This document shows positions 1 to 9,453 of a DNA stretch of 64,000 nucleotides, in pieces. The notes under the pieces are model-generated. The model saw only the letters and a program-made list of their open reading frames with translations, made no database searches and had not been told where the DNA came from. The translations under genes were made by a program, and so were the position numbers. The stretch comes from Nocardiopsis alba DSM 43377. GTDB taxonomy: Bacteria; Actinomycetota; Actinomycetes; Streptosporangiales; Streptosporangiaceae. The stretch lies in assembly GCF_000341225.1 (NCBI RefSeq), contig NZ_ANAC01000010.1, positions 434,001 to 498,000 on the forward strand, given 5' to 3'. Positions within the stretch are counted from its first letter, which is position 1, and the number at the start of each line of letters is the position of its first letter.

Positions 1-713
1 GCCAGACGGGTCCCCTCCTCGACGATGAGCGAGTAGGCGGAGACGTGGTCGGGGCCGGCCCCGATGGCGGCCTCCAGTGAGGCGGCCCAGTCCTCGTCGC
101 TCTCGCCGGGGGTGCCGTAGATGAGGTCGAGGTTGACGTGGTCGAACCCGGCCTCGCGCGCCCAGGTGACGCACTGTTCGGGGCGGCCCGGGGTGTGCCC
201 GCGTTCGAGGACGCGCAGGACGTGCGGGCGTGCGCTCTGCATGCCGAAGGAGACCCGGGTGAACCCGGCCCGCCTGAGACGGCGCAGGTAGTCGGGGGTG
301 ACGGTCTCGGGGTTGGCCTCGGTGGTGATCTCCGCGTCGGGGGCGAACCCGAAGCGGTCGCCGATCGCGGAGACGATACGTCCCAGGTCCTCGGCGGAGA
401 GCAGGGTGGGGGTGCCTCCGCCGACGAACACGGTGCTCACGCGAGGGCGGTCTCCGGCCAGGACGCGGTCGGCCGTCTCGATCTCGGCCACCGCCTGTCC
501 GGCGTAGGTCTCCCGGGAGGCGGTGGCGGTGCCGTCCCGGGAGACGAGCTCGTCGGCGGTGTAGGTGTTGAAGTCGCAGTAGCCGCAGCGGGTGACGCAG
601 AAGGGCACGTGGACGTAGAACCCGAGGGGTCGGTCCCCGAGCTCGGCGAGGGAGTGCGCGGGAAGGTCCCCGGTGCGAGGGACGGGTTCACCATCGAGGG
701 CTACGGAAGGCAT
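1..713 (-). CDS. hemW: HemW-like radical SAM protein, 5' part only
   Basis: The first ~237 residues of a radical SAM protein of the HemW family (heme chaperone, formerly called oxygen-independent coproporphyrinogen oxidase-like); the C-terminus lies beyond the left edge. The start is the ATG whose complement is at 711-713. The radical SAM motif is visible as PFCVTRCGYCDF, with cysteines at about residues 39, 43 and 46. This CxxxCxxC triad binds the 4Fe-4S cluster. At the left edge the frame still reads DHVSAYSLIVEEGTRLA, typical of HemW. HemW usually lies near lepA in actinobacteria, and lepA is 7 kb away here with a sugar operon between them. Cytoplasmic. HemW versus another HemN-like paralogue cannot be settled without the C-terminus. 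Confidence 0.85.
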   Translation of the reverse strand, partial: MPSVALDGEPVPRTGDLPAHSLAELGDRPLGFYVHVPFCVTRCGYCDFNTYTADELVSRDGTATASRETYAGQAVAEIETADRVLAGDRPRVSTVFVGGGTPTLLSAEDLGRIVSAIGDRFGFAPDAEITTEANPETVTPDYLRRLRRAGFTRVSFGMQSARPHVLRVLERGHTPGRPEQCVTWAREAGFDHVNLDLIYGTPGESDEDWAASLEAAIGAGPDHVSAYSLIVEEGTRL

Positions 714-788
714 GTCCCCAGTGTCGCCGACCCTCCGTAGTGCCCCGACCGGTGTGTTCCGCCGGTCGAGCGGCCTCGGAGCCCCGGT

Positions 789-1850
789 TCAGCGGCCTCC
801 GGCGACGCGTTCGGGGTCGCGGAGCGGAGGGTCCGCGAGCGTGGGGGCCGGCGGGGCGACGGCGGTCGAGCCGCGCACCACCAGTTCGGGGTCGAAGAGG
901 TACTCGGTGTGCGAGACCGGGTGGCCGGCGATCTCGTCGCACAGGGCGCGGGCGGCGGCCATGGCCATGGCGGTGACGGGCTGCCTGACGGTGGTCAGGG
1001 GCGGGTCGGTGAAGGCGATGAGCTGGGAGTCGTCGTAGCCGACCACGGAGAAGTCCCGGGGGACGCGCAGGCCCCGCTGACGGGCGGCCCTGATGGCGCC
1101 GAGCGCCATGAGGTCGGATCCGCAGACCATGGCGGTGACCCCGCGTTCGATCAGACGGACGGCGGCGGCGTGTCCGCCCTCGACGCCGAACAGGGAGAGT
1201 TCGACCAGCCCGTCGCCGTCCAGTCCGTGTTCGGCCAGGGCGCGATGGAAGCCCTCCAGCTTGCGACGGACCGGCACGTAACGCTCGGGGCCGCTGGTGA
1301 AGCCGATGCGGGTGTGCCCCAGGGCGACCAGGTGGTCGACGGCCAGGCGGCCGGCCTCGCGGTCGTCGGCGGAGATGAAGGCGGCGGGGATGGCGTCGGC
1401 GTAGCCGTTGACCAGGACGATGGGCAGGCGTCTGGAGACCAGGGCCTGGTAGCGCTCGTGGGAGGCGCTGGTGTCGGCGTGTTTTCCGGAGATGAAGAGG
1501 ATGCCCGAGACGTTGCGCTCCAACAGGAGTTCGACGTACTCGTCCTCCGATATCCCGCCGGGGGTCTGGGTGCACAGCACCGGTGTGTAGCCGCGTTGGG
1601 CCAAGGCGCTCTCCGCGGCCTGCGCGAACATCGGGAACACCGGGTTGTCCAGTTCGGGGGTGACCATGCCGACCAGGCCGGCGGAGCGTTGGCGCAACCT
1701 GGCGGGACGCTCGTAGCCGAGCACGTCCAAGGCGGTGAGGACGGCCTTACGGGTGTCGCCGCCGACGCCGGGCTTGTCGTTGAGCACACGCGAGACGGTG
1801 GCCTCGCTGACTCCTGCGTGCCGTGCGATGTCGGCTAGTCGTGGACCCAT
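789..1850 (-). CDS. LacI-family transcriptional regulator (MalR-like)
   Basis: A 353-residue LacI/GalR repressor. The N-terminal helix-turn-helix and hinge read RLADIARHAGVSEATVSRVL (residues ~3-22), followed by the periplasmic-binding-protein-like effector domain (GLVGMVTPELDNPVFP onward). I chose the ATG at 1850, directly before the HTH; an upstream in-frame start at 1880 adds ten residues unlike the family. It is divergent from the GH13 glucosidase at 1946, and two CTTGC-rich half-site clusters lie between them. It most likely represses the alpha-glucoside genes that follow and itself. The effector, presumably a malto-oligosaccharide or related sugar, is inferred from context only. Confidence 0.9.
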   Translation of the reverse strand: MGPRLADIARHAGVSEATVSRVLNDKPGVGGDTRKAVLTALDVLGYERPARLRQRSAGLVGMVTPELDNPVFPMFAQAAESALAQRGYTPVLCTQTPGGISEDEYVELLLERNVSGILFISGKHADTSASHERYQALVSRRLPIVLVNGYADAIPAAFISADDREAGRLAVDHLVALGHTRIGFTSGPERYVPVRRKLEGFHRALAEHGLDGDGLVELSLFGVEGGHAAAVRLIERGVTAMVCGSDLMALGAIRAARQRGLRVPRDFSVVGYDDSQLIAFTDPPLTTVRQPVTAMAMAAARALCDEIAGHPVSHTEYLFDPELVVRGSTAVAPPAPTLADPPLRDPERVAGGR

Positions 1851-1902
1851 GCGCACAACTCTAGTGGAGATCGGCATCACATGACAGAAAGTTGACGGTA
1901 AT

Positions 1903-1921
1903 CTTGCGCAAGAACTTGCAA
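1903..1921. promoter_or_regulatory. Candidate LacI operator between regulator and glucosidase
   Basis: CTTGCGCAAG (1903-1912) is a perfect 10-bp palindrome, followed two bases later by a second half-site CTTGCA (1915-1920). It sits in the 95-bp divergent promoter region, just downstream of a TTGACG (1892-1897) that could be a -35 element. LacI regulators of actinobacterial maltose genes bind CTTGC/GCAAG-type repeats, which fits. The function is inferred. Confidence 0.5.
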
Positions 1922-1945
1922 TCCTGATTGGGAAGGATCCCGTTG

Positions 1946-3547
1946 ATGGAGCACAAGGCGCGTTGGTGGCGCGAGGCAGCCATCTACCAGATCTACGTGC
2001 GCAGCTTCGCCGACTCCAACGGTGACGGGGAGGGCGATCTGGCGGGCATCCGCGAGCGTCTTCCCGACCTCGCCGAACTGGGTGTCGACGCGATCTGGCT
2101 GACCCCCTTCTACGTCTCCCCCCTCGCGGACGGGGGCTACGACGTGGCCGACTACCGGGACGTCGACCCCAGGTTCGGCACCCTCGACGACTTCGACGCT
2201 CTCCTTCGGAGCGCCCACGACCTGGGCATCCGGATGATCATCGACGTGGTCCCCAACCACTCCTCCTCGGCCCACCGGTGGTTCCGCGAAGCGGTGGCGG
2301 CCGAACCCGGCTCCCCCGCCCGCGCGCGCTACATCTTCCGGGACGGCAAGGGCCCCGACGGGGAGGAGCCGCCGAACAACTGGAAGTCGATCTTCGGCGG
2401 CCCGGCCTGGACCCGGCTCCAGAGGCCCGACGGCACGCCCGAGCAGTGGTACCTGCACCTGTTCGACTCCGAGCAGCCCGACTTCGACTGGACCCACCAG
2501 GAGGTGCACGACGAGTTCGACGACGTGCTGCGCTTCTGGCTGGACCGCGGGGTGGACGGTTTCCGGATCGACGTGGCGCACGGGATGGTCAAGGATCCGG
2601 CGCTGCCCGACATCGACCCGGACGCCAAGGCCGATCTGCTCGACGGCAGCACCACACTGCCCTACTTCGACCAGGACGGTGTGCACGAGATCTACCGTCG
2701 CTGGTCGGCGCTGGCCGCCGAGTACCCGGGGGACCGCGCGCTGGTGGCCGAGGCCTGGGTGGAGAACGCCGAGCGGGTGGCGCGCTACCTGCGCCCGGAC
2801 GAGCTGCACCAGGCGTTCAACTTCGAGTACCTGACCGCCCCCTGGGACGCGAACCGTCTGCGCGAGGTGATCGACGGTTCGCTGGCCGCCAATGGAACGG
2901 TGGGCGCGACCACCACGTGGGTGCTGTCCAACCACGACGTCACCCGGCACGTGACCCGGTTCGGCGATGGCGAGCAGGGGCTCCGGCGCGCCAGGGCCGC
3001 GACCCTGCTCATGTTGGCGCTCCCCGGTTCGGTCTACCTCTACCAGGGCGAGGAGCTCGGGCTTCCCGAGGTCACCGACCTGCCGGAGGAGTCCCTCCAG
3101 GACCCGACCTGGAAGCGGTCGGGCCACACCGATCGCGGTCGTGACGGCTGCCGTGTGCCCCTGCCCTGGGAGGGGGACGTCGCGCCGTTCGGTTTCGGTC
3201 CCGAGGGGAGCGAGCCGTGGCTGCCGGTCCCCGAGCACTGGGGGGAGCTCTCCCGGGCCGCCCAGCGCGGTGTCGAGGGTTCGACCCTGGAGCTGTACAC
3301 CGCCGCCCTGCGGCTGCGCCGTGAGCTGGAGGCGTTGGGTGACGGGTCCATGACCTGGCTGGACTCGCCCGAGGGCGTTTTGTGCTTCGAGCGCGAGCCG
3401 GGCGTCCGTGTGGCCGTGAACCTCACCGAGGCGCCGGTCGAACTGCCCTTCTCCGGCGAGGTGCTGGTGGACTCCGGCCCCGGTGTGAAGACGACCGACG
3501 ACGTCCTGCGTCTGCCCGCCGAGACCGCGGTGTGGCTGCGCGTGTGA
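1946..3547 (+). CDS. GH13 alpha-glucosidase / oligo-glucosidase
   Basis: A 533-residue cytoplasmic glycoside hydrolase family 13 enzyme. The four conserved GH13 regions are all present: DVVPNHSS (~residue 99), GFRIDVAH with the nucleophile Asp (~208), LVAEAW with the acid/base Glu (~269) and LSNHDVTRH (~328). The N-terminal WWREAAIYQIYVRSFADSNGDGEGDL motif is typical of oligo-1,6-glucosidase/alpha-glucosidase subfamilies. I chose ATG 1946 because GGAAGG at 1931-1936 is at ideal distance; a TTG at 1928 lies upstream of that site. No signal peptide is seen, so it should hydrolyse sugars brought in by the ABC system at 3763-7513. Exact linkage specificity cannot be read from sequence. Confidence 0.93.
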   Translation: MEHKARWWREAAIYQIYVRSFADSNGDGEGDLAGIRERLPDLAELGVDAIWLTPFYVSPLADGGYDVADYRDVDPRFGTLDDFDALLRSAHDLGIRMIIDVVPNHSSSAHRWFREAVAAEPGSPARARYIFRDGKGPDGEEPPNNWKSIFGGPAWTRLQRPDGTPEQWYLHLFDSEQPDFDWTHQEVHDEFDDVLRFWLDRGVDGFRIDVAHGMVKDPALPDIDPDAKADLLDGSTTLPYFDQDGVHEIYRRWSALAAEYPGDRALVAEAWVENAERVARYLRPDELHQAFNFEYLTAPWDANRLREVIDGSLAANGTVGATTTWVLSNHDVTRHVTRFGDGEQGLRRARAATLLMLALPGSVYLYQGEELGLPEVTDLPEESLQDPTWKRSGHTDRGRDGCRVPLPWEGDVAPFGFGPEGSEPWLPVPEHWGELSRAAQRGVEGSTLELYTAALRLRRELEALGDGSMTWLDSPEGVLCFEREPGVRVAVNLTEAPVELPFSGEVLVDSGPGVKTTDDVLRLPAETAVWLRV

Positions 3548-3555
3548 CGCACCCC

Positions 3556-3587
3556 GCGGGGTCCTCCCCTTCGGTGGAGGACCCCGC
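3556..3587 (+). terminator. Hairpin after the GH13 gene
   Basis: Stem GCGGGGTCCTCC (3556-3567) pairs with GGAGGACCCCGC (3576-3587), an uninterrupted 12-bp stem. It separates the glucosidase from the binding-protein gene, which therefore probably has its own promoter. Confidence 0.7.
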
Positions 3588-3637
3588 CCTTGCCCCATCC
3601 GTTTCCGGGGTGTTTCCACATCTTTATCCCTGACGTC

Positions 3638-3675
3638 TGCAAAGCCTTTCAAAGTTTGCAAGGAGTTGCTAACGT
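3638..3675 (+). promoter_or_regulatory. Candidate operator and promoter of the maltose ABC genes
   Basis: TGCAAA (3638-3643) and TTTGCA (3655-3660) form an inverted repeat around a smaller palindrome CTTTCAAAG (3646-3654). A possible -10 TAACGT lies at 3670-3675, with TTTCAA 17 bp before it as a weak -35. The operator would overlap the -35 region, consistent with repression by the LacI regulator at 789-1850. Inferred from spacing and symmetry only. Confidence 0.5.
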
Positions 3676-3762
3676 CACATCACCGAGCATGCCCCCGCGT
3701 TGGTGCCGACCCCTCGGCGCACCGCATGCCCGACCCCGACAGGCCCCCGGAAGGAAGACACC

Positions 3763-4998
3763 ATGAGATCCAGCAGAGTGTCGGCGGTCGCCGGAATCGC
3801 CGCGATCGCGTTGACGGCGAGCGCGTGCGGCGACGGTGACGCCGGTGACACGAGCGCCCCCACCCTCGTCATCTGGTCCGACCCCGAGCGGGCCGACGCC
3901 GTTCAGAGCGCCGCCGCCGCGTTCGGCGAGGCCAACGGCATCGAGATCGACGTCCAGAACGTCTCCTTCGACGACATCCAGGGCGACGTCGTCAACGCCC
4001 ACCAGGCGGGCAACGCCCCCGACATCTTCGTCGGCGCCCACGACTGGGCCGGCAACCTCATGCGCAACGGCACGGTGCAGCCGATCGACCTGCCCGCCGA
4101 CCGCGAGGCCGCGCTGGACGAGACCGCGTTGGAGGCCATGACCCTGGAGGGACGGCTGCTCGGCGTTCCGTACACGCAGGAGAACATCTTCCTCATGCGC
4201 AACACCGAGCTGGCGCCCGACGCCCCCGAGACCTTCGAGGAGCTCGTGGAGATCGGCACGGGGCTCAAGGAGGCCGGAGAGGCCGAGGAGGTCCTGGCCA
4301 TGGCGGTCGGCCAAGAGGGCGACCCCTACCGGATGAACGCGCTCATGACCTCCGCCGGCGGCTACCTGTTCGGGCAGGACTCCGAGGGCGACTGGGACCC
4401 CGAGGACCTGGGCATCGGCTCCGACGAGACCATCGAGGCCATGGAGCTGATCGCCGAATACGGCGAGGCCGGCGAGGGCGTGCTGCGCCGCTCCATCGAC
4501 CTGGAGAACGAGGCGGCCCTCTTCTTCGACGGGAAGGCCCCCTTCTTCGTGGCGGGCCCCTGGACCATCGGCGACGCCGAGGCCTCCGACATCGACTACG
4601 AGATCAGCGCCATCCCCGGCTTCGAGGGCAAGGACCCCGCGGCCCCCTACATCGGCTACCAGGCCTTCTTCGTGACCGACGGCAGCCCCAACAGCGCCCT
4701 CGCCGAGGAGTTCGTGGTCAACCACGTCACCGACCCCGACTTCATCCTCTCCCTGTACGAGGCCGACCCGCGAACCCCGGTCCAGCTCGAAGCCCTCGAG
4801 ACGATCTCCGCCGAGAACCCCGCCATCGCCACGATGGCCGAGACCGGCGAGAACGGCATGCCCATGCCCAACATCCCCGAGATGGGCGAGACCTGGGACC
4901 CGCTGGGCATCGCCCAGGCCCGGATCATCGGCGGCGAGGACGTCCGTGAGTCTCTGGAGACCGCCCACGAGACCGTCGCCGAGCGGATCGGCGGATAA
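3763..4998 (+). CDS. Sugar ABC transporter substrate-binding lipoprotein (MalE-like)
   Basis: A 411-residue extracellular solute-binding protein family 1. It has a lipoprotein signal peptide ending LTASAC (Cys22 is the likely lipidated residue) and then the typical start of a maltose-type binding fold, APTLVIWSDPERADAVQSAAAAFG. The start at 3763 is backed by GGAAGG at 3749-3754. Two bases separate its stop from the malF-like start, so the three ABC genes form one operon. It sits on the outer face of the membrane and delivers sugar to the permeases encoded next. Maltose/maltodextrin is suggested by the GH13 neighbour and LacI regulator but not proven. Confidence 0.9.
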   Translation: MRSSRVSAVAGIAAIALTASACGDGDAGDTSAPTLVIWSDPERADAVQSAAAAFGEANGIEIDVQNVSFDDIQGDVVNAHQAGNAPDIFVGAHDWAGNLMRNGTVQPIDLPADREAALDETALEAMTLEGRLLGVPYTQENIFLMRNTELAPDAPETFEELVEIGTGLKEAGEAEEVLAMAVGQEGDPYRMNALMTSAGGYLFGQDSEGDWDPEDLGIGSDETIEAMELIAEYGEAGEGVLRRSIDLENEAALFFDGKAPFFVAGPWTIGDAEASDIDYEISAIPGFEGKDPAAPYIGYQAFFVTDGSPNSALAEEFVVNHVTDPDFILSLYEADPRTPVQLEALETISAENPAIATMAETGENGMPMPNIPEMGETWDPLGIAQARIIGGEDVRESLETAHETVAERIGG

Positions 4999-5000
4999 GG

Positions 5001-6614
5001 GTGGCGACCGACCGTTCCGGCGGCACGGGAACTCCCGCATCGGGAGCGACCGGCCGCCGGCATCCCGCGGAGAGAAGGTTCCAAGGCTCCCTCGGCGGCA
5101 GGATCGTCAAGATCCTCCTGCTCGGCCTGTTCACCGCCCTGGGCGTGTGGGCGGTCCTGCCGCTGTACCTGGCCGGCGTGTGGTGGGGCATCGGCCTCGT
5201 CGTGGCCGTGGTGGCGCTGGTCTACTACGTCTACCTCTCCGGACGCACCGTCCCCGCCAAGTACCTGGTGCCCGGCGTCCTGTTCCTGATGGCCTTCCAG
5301 ATCTTCCCGGTGCTCTACACGATGAGCACCTCGCTCACCAACATGAGCGACGGGCATCGGGGGTCGAAGGAACAGGCGATCGCCTCCATCGAGGCGTTCT
5401 CGGTGGTCCGAGAGGACGACTCCCGGGAGTTCGCCCTCACCGTCGCCACCACGGGCGACCCCGACACCGGCGACCTGGTCTTCCTCCTCACCTCGCCCGA
5501 GGGAGACACCTACGCCGGTACCGAGGAGGGGCTGAACGAGCTCATCGGAGCCCAGGTCGACCCCTCGGGCCGGGTCACCGGCGCCCTCGGCTACACGATC
5601 CTGACACCCGCGCAGGTCAACGAGCGCAGCGGCGAACTCCAGGAGTTCGCGGTGCCCACCGACGACGGCTCCGGCATCCGCTCCAGCGGACTGTCCACCG
5701 CCTTCGAGGGCACCGCCGTCCGCGTCTACGACCAGGCCTGCGACTGTATCGAGGACACCGAGACCGGCACGGTCTACCACGCCGACGACGAACGGGGCGC
5801 CTTCTACGACGAGGACGGACGACGGCTCGCCCAGGGTTGGCAGGTCGGCGTCGGCCTGGACAACTTCTCCCGGTTCCTGCTCGACCCGTCCTTCGCCTCC
5901 TCCTTCTTCGGCACCCTGGTGTGGAACATCGTCTTCGCCGCCTCGGTCACCTTCCTGGTGTTCGTGGTGGGTCTGGCGGTGGCCCTGACCCTGCACGTTC
6001 CGAAGATGCGCGGCAAGACGTTCTACCGGGTCCTGGTGATCCTCCCCTACGCCATGAGCTCGTTGGCCATGTACCTGTTGTGGCGGGACATGTTCAACGT
6101 CGACTTCGGTCTCTTCAACCGGATGCTGGGGTTGCAGGTCGACTGGCTCGGGAACGTATGGGCCGCTCGGGCCGCGGTGATCCTGACCAACGTCTGGCTG
6201 GGCTACCCGTACATGTTCCTCGTCGCGACCGGCGCCCTCCAGGCCGTGCCCCGCGAGCTGGGCCAGGCGGCCCGGTTGGACGGCGCGGGCCCCTGGCAGG
6301 CCTTCCGCCACGTCACCCTGCCCCTGCTCATGGTCGCCATGACCCCGATCCTCATCGCCACGTTCGCTTTCAACTTCAACAACTTCAACGCGGTATGGCT
6401 GGTCACCAGGGGCGGGCCGTACGGTTCGGAGGGCACCGCCGCGAGCGGCGCCACCGACCTTCTCATCACCTACACCTACCGACTCGCGTTCAGTGAGGCC
6501 ACCGCCCAGTACGGGTACGCGGCCGCGCTGTCGGTGATGATCTTCCTGATCGTCTCGGTGATGTCGGTGACCGGTCTGAGCAGGACCAAGGCCCTCCAGG
6601 AGGTGGACCGATGA
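5001..6614 (+). CDS. Sugar ABC transporter permease, MalF-like with large extracellular domain
   Basis: A 537-residue permease, much longer than the ~300 residues usual for actinobacterial sugar permeases. Three membrane segments at ~35-110 are followed by a hydrophilic acidic insert of about 180 residues (~112-292), then the membrane core from ~305. The EAA loop (VPRELGQAARLDGAGPWQAFRHVTLPLL, ~415-443) docks the ATPase. The insert occupies the position of the periplasmic P2 domain of enterobacterial MalF, which contacts MalE. The start is GTG 5001, three bases after the malE-like stop. It overlaps the next permease by ATGA. No ATP-binding subunit is encoded nearby. Confidence 0.9.
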   Translation: MATDRSGGTGTPASGATGRRHPAERRFQGSLGGRIVKILLLGLFTALGVWAVLPLYLAGVWWGIGLVVAVVALVYYVYLSGRTVPAKYLVPGVLFLMAFQIFPVLYTMSTSLTNMSDGHRGSKEQAIASIEAFSVVREDDSREFALTVATTGDPDTGDLVFLLTSPEGDTYAGTEEGLNELIGAQVDPSGRVTGALGYTILTPAQVNERSGELQEFAVPTDDGSGIRSSGLSTAFEGTAVRVYDQACDCIEDTETGTVYHADDERGAFYDEDGRRLAQGWQVGVGLDNFSRFLLDPSFASSFFGTLVWNIVFAASVTFLVFVVGLAVALTLHVPKMRGKTFYRVLVILPYAMSSLAMYLLWRDMFNVDFGLFNRMLGLQVDWLGNVWAARAAVILTNVWLGYPYMFLVATGALQAVPRELGQAARLDGAGPWQAFRHVTLPLLMVAMTPILIATFAFNFNNFNAVWLVTRGGPYGSEGTAASGATDLLITYTYRLAFSEATAQYGYAAALSVMIFLIVSVMSVTGLSRTKALQEVDR

Positions 6615-7513
6615 GCGTCCCCGACACCACCGTCCGCCCCGTCCACCGGCGCTCCACCACCGACCGGTTCCTCCTGTGGGCCGGCCGACTGGGGTGGCGC
6701 CACGCCGTGATGTGGCCCGTGGTGATCTTCGCGGTCTTCCCGGTGCTGTTCGTGGTCTCGGCCGCGCTGAACCCGATCGGCACGCTGAGCGGCTCCCGGC
6801 TGTGGCCGACCGGGGCGAGCATGGCCAACGCCCAGGACCTGTTCCAGAACACCCCGTTCGCCACCTGGTACGTCAACTCCCTGTTCTTCGCCATCGGGAA
6901 CGCGGCGATCACCGTCCTGCTGTCCGCGCTGGCCGCCTACGCCTTCAGCCGGATGCGGTTCAAGGGGCGACGCGTGGGACTGATCGGGCTCCTGGTCATC
7001 CAGATGTTCCCCCAGTTCCTGGCGATCGTGGCGATCTACCTGATGTTCTCCGACCTCGGAGAGCTCTATCCGGTGATCGGCTTCGACACCCGGTGGGGGC
7101 TGCTGCTGGTGTACCTGGGCGGCGCCCTGAGTATCAACACCTGGCTCATGAAGGGCTTCTTCGACACCGTGCCCAGGGAACTGGACGAGTCCGCCCAGAT
7201 GGACGGGGCCACGCACGCCCAGGTGTTCTTCCGGATCATGCTGCCCCTGGTCACCCCGGTGCTGGCGATCGTGGGGCTCCTGGTATTCGTCTCCACCATC
7301 AACGAGTTCCTTCTGGCCAGCGTCTTCCTCCGAGACACCGGGGCCCAGACCCTGGGGCTGGGGCTGTACCAGCTCGTGGACTCCCAGCGCAACGCCAACT
7401 TCGGCATGTTCGCGGTGGGCGCCGTCATGCTCTCCCTGCCCACGTTGGCGGTGTTCTGGTTCCTCCAGCGCTACATCAGCGAGGGCCTGACCACCGGAGC
7501 CGTCAAGGGTTAG
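6611..7513 (+). CDS. Sugar ABC transporter permease, MalG-like
   Basis: A 300-residue inner-membrane permease with about six transmembrane segments. The EAA loop VPRELDESAQMDGATHAQVFFRIMLPLV lies at ~182-209, and the C-terminal SEGLTTGAVKG end is typical of MalG. Its ATG overlaps the stop of the MalF-like gene, indicating translational coupling and a 1:1 heterodimer. It is the last gene of the operon; two hairpins follow. As with many actinobacterial sugar transporters, the ATPase is probably a shared MsiK-type protein encoded elsewhere. Confidence 0.92.
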   Translation: MSVPDTTVRPVHRRSTTDRFLLWAGRLGWRHAVMWPVVIFAVFPVLFVVSAALNPIGTLSGSRLWPTGASMANAQDLFQNTPFATWYVNSLFFAIGNAAITVLLSALAAYAFSRMRFKGRRVGLIGLLVIQMFPQFLAIVAIYLMFSDLGELYPVIGFDTRWGLLLVYLGGALSINTWLMKGFFDTVPRELDESAQMDGATHAQVFFRIMLPLVTPVLAIVGLLVFVSTINEFLLASVFLRDTGAQTLGLGLYQLVDSQRNANFGMFAVGAVMLSLPTLAVFWFLQRYISEGLTTGAVKG

Positions 7514-7534
7514 CGGGGCCACGGAGAACGGAAC

Positions 7535-7565
7535 GAGGGGCGTCCCCGCGTCGGGGGCGCCCCTC
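7535..7565. terminator. Terminator between malG-like gene and lepA
   Basis: GAGGGGCG and CGCCCCTC form the base of a long GC-rich hairpin with inner pairs CCCCG/CGGGG. It lies between convergent genes and could serve both strands. Confidence 0.75.
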
Positions 7566-7573
7566 GTCGTCTC

Positions 7574-7602
7574 GTGTGCCGTCCCGAGAGGGGACGGCGC
7601 AC
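7574..7602 (-). terminator. Second hairpin, downstream of lepA
   Basis: A 12-bp stem (7574-7585 with 7591-7602, one mismatch) closes a GAGAG loop. It lies immediately past the lepA stop and most likely ends that transcript. Confidence 0.6.
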
Positions 7603-7611
7603 GAACAGGCA

Positions 7612-9453
7612 CTACTTCTTCTTCTTGTCCTCGGCCGAACCGCCGTCGGTGGACAGCGCGGAGATGAAGGCCTCCTGGGGAACCTCGACCCGGCCGACCA
7701 TCTTCATCCGCTTCTTGCCCTCCTTCTGACGCTCCAGCAGCTTGCGCTTACGGCTGATGTCACCGCCGTAGCACTTGGCCAGCACGTCCTTGCGGATGGC
7801 ACGGATGTTCTCACGGGCGATCACGCGGGCACCGATGGCCGCCTGGACCGGAACCTCGAACTGCTGCCGGGGGATGAGCTCGCGCAGCTTCTTGGTCATC
7901 TCCACGCCGTAGGCGTAGGCCTTCTCCTTGTGCACGATGGCGGAGAAGGCGTCCACGGCCTCGCCCTGGAGAAGGATGTCGACCTTGACCAGGTCGGCGA
8001 CCTGCTCGCCGATGGGCTCGTAGTCCAGCGAGGCGTAACCCTTGGTCCGGGACTTGAGGGCGTCGAAGAAGTCGAAGACGATCTCGGCCATGGGGAGCGT
8101 GTAACGCATCTCCACACGGTCCTCGGACAGGTAGTCCATGCCCTGGAGCTCACCACGACGGTCCTGGCACAGCTCCATGATCTGACCGATGTAGTCGGAC
8201 GGGCTGAGGACGGTGGCCTTGACCATCGGCTCGTGGATCGAGTCGATCTTCCCGGTGGGGAACTCGCTCGGGTTGGTCACCACGTGCTCGGCGCCGTCCT
8301 CCATCTCCACCCGGTAGATGACGTTGGGCGCCGTCGAGATGAGGTCGAGGTTGAACTCGCGCTCCAGGCGGGCGCGGGTGATCTCCAGGTGCAGCAGCCC
8401 CAGGAAACCGCAGCGGAAGCCGAAGCCCAGGGCCGCGGAGGTCTCGGGCTCGAAGTTCAGGGCGGCGTCGTTGAGCTGGAGCTTGTCCAGCGCGTCGCGC
8501 AACACCGGGTAGTCGGTGCCCTCGATCGGGTACAGACCCGAGAACACCATCGGCTTGGGCTCCTGGTAGCCGGAGAGCATGTCCTCCGCCGGCTTGGCCA
8601 GGGAGGTGATGGTGTCACCGACCTTGGACTGGCGCACGTCCTTGACGCCCGTGATGATGTAACCGACCTCGCCGACGCCCAGACCACCGCACTTGGTGGG
8701 CTCGGGCGAGCTGACGCCGATCTCCAGGATCTCGTGGGAGGCCCTGGTCGACATCATCTGGATGCGCTCACGCGGGCTGAGCTTGCCGTCCACGACACGC
8801 ACGTAGGTCACCACACCGCGGTAGGTGTCGTAGACCGAGTCGAAGATCATCGCGCGGGCCGGGGCGTCGGCGTCACCGACCGGCGGCGGGATCTGGGCGA
8901 CGATCTCGTTGAGGAGGGCCTCCACGCCCTCGCCCGTCTTGGCGCTGACCTTGAGCACGTCGGAGGGCTCACAGCCGATGATCCCGGCCAGCTCCTCGGC
9001 GTACTTCTCGGGCTGGGCCGCGGGAAGGTCGATCTTGTTGAGCACCGGGATGATGTGGAGGTCGTTCTCCAGCGCCATGTAGAGGTTGGCGAGGGTCTGG
9101 GCCTCGATCCCCTGCGCGGCGTCGACCAGCAGGATCGCGCCCTCGCAGGCGGCCAGGGAACGCGACACCTCGTAGGTGAAGTCGACGTGCCCCGGGGTGT
9201 CGATGAGGTCGAGCGTGTAGGTGAGGTCGTCCGCCGCGGTGAAGGGGATCCGCACCGCCTGGGACTTGATCGTGATGCCGCGCTCGCGCTCGATGTCCAT
9301 CCGGTCCAGATACTGGGCGCGCATCTGGCGGTCCTCGACGACCCCGGTGATCTGGAGCATCCGGTCGGCCAGCGTCGACTTGCCATGGTCGATGTGCGCG
9401 ATGATGCAGAAGTTGCGGATCAGCGCGGGATCGGTCCAGTTCGGCTGTGCCAC
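7612..9453 (-). CDS. lepA: Elongation factor 4 (LepA), translational GTPase
   Basis: A 613-residue ribosome-associated GTPase. The G motifs are present: [14 protein letters not shown] (G1), DTPGHVDF (G3) and NKIDLP (G4). The C-terminus ends in the LepA-specific basic tail ([26 protein letters not shown]). I chose GTG 9453, preceded by GGAG at five bases; an upstream start at 9570 adds 39 residues foreign to the family. LepA back-translocates or remodels stalled ribosomes and helps ribosome assembly. It is transcribed away from the rpsT block. Confidence 0.97.
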   Translation of the reverse strand: MAQPNWTDPALIRNFCIIAHIDHGKSTLADRMLQITGVVEDRQMRAQYLDRMDIERERGITIKSQAVRIPFTAADDLTYTLDLIDTPGHVDFTYEVSRSLAACEGAILLVDAAQGIEAQTLANLYMALENDLHIIPVLNKIDLPAAQPEKYAEELAGIIGCEPSDVLKVSAKTGEGVEALLNEIVAQIPPPVGDADAPARAMIFDSVYDTYRGVVTYVRVVDGKLSPRERIQMMSTRASHEILEIGVSSPEPTKCGGLGVGEVGYIITGVKDVRQSKVGDTITSLAKPAEDMLSGYQEPKPMVFSGLYPIEGTDYPVLRDALDKLQLNDAALNFEPETSAALGFGFRCGFLGLLHLEITRARLEREFNLDLISTAPNVIYRVEMEDGAEHVVTNPSEFPTGKIDSIHEPMVKATVLSPSDYIGQIMELCQDRRGELQGMDYLSEDRVEMRYTLPMAEIVFDFFDALKSRTKGYASLDYEPIGEQVADLVKVDILLQGEAVDAFSAIVHKEKAYAYGVEMTKKLRELIPRQQFEVPVQAAIGARVIARENIRAIRKDVLAKCYGGDISRKRKLLERQKEGKKRMKMVGRVEVPQEAFISALSTDGGSAEDKKKK

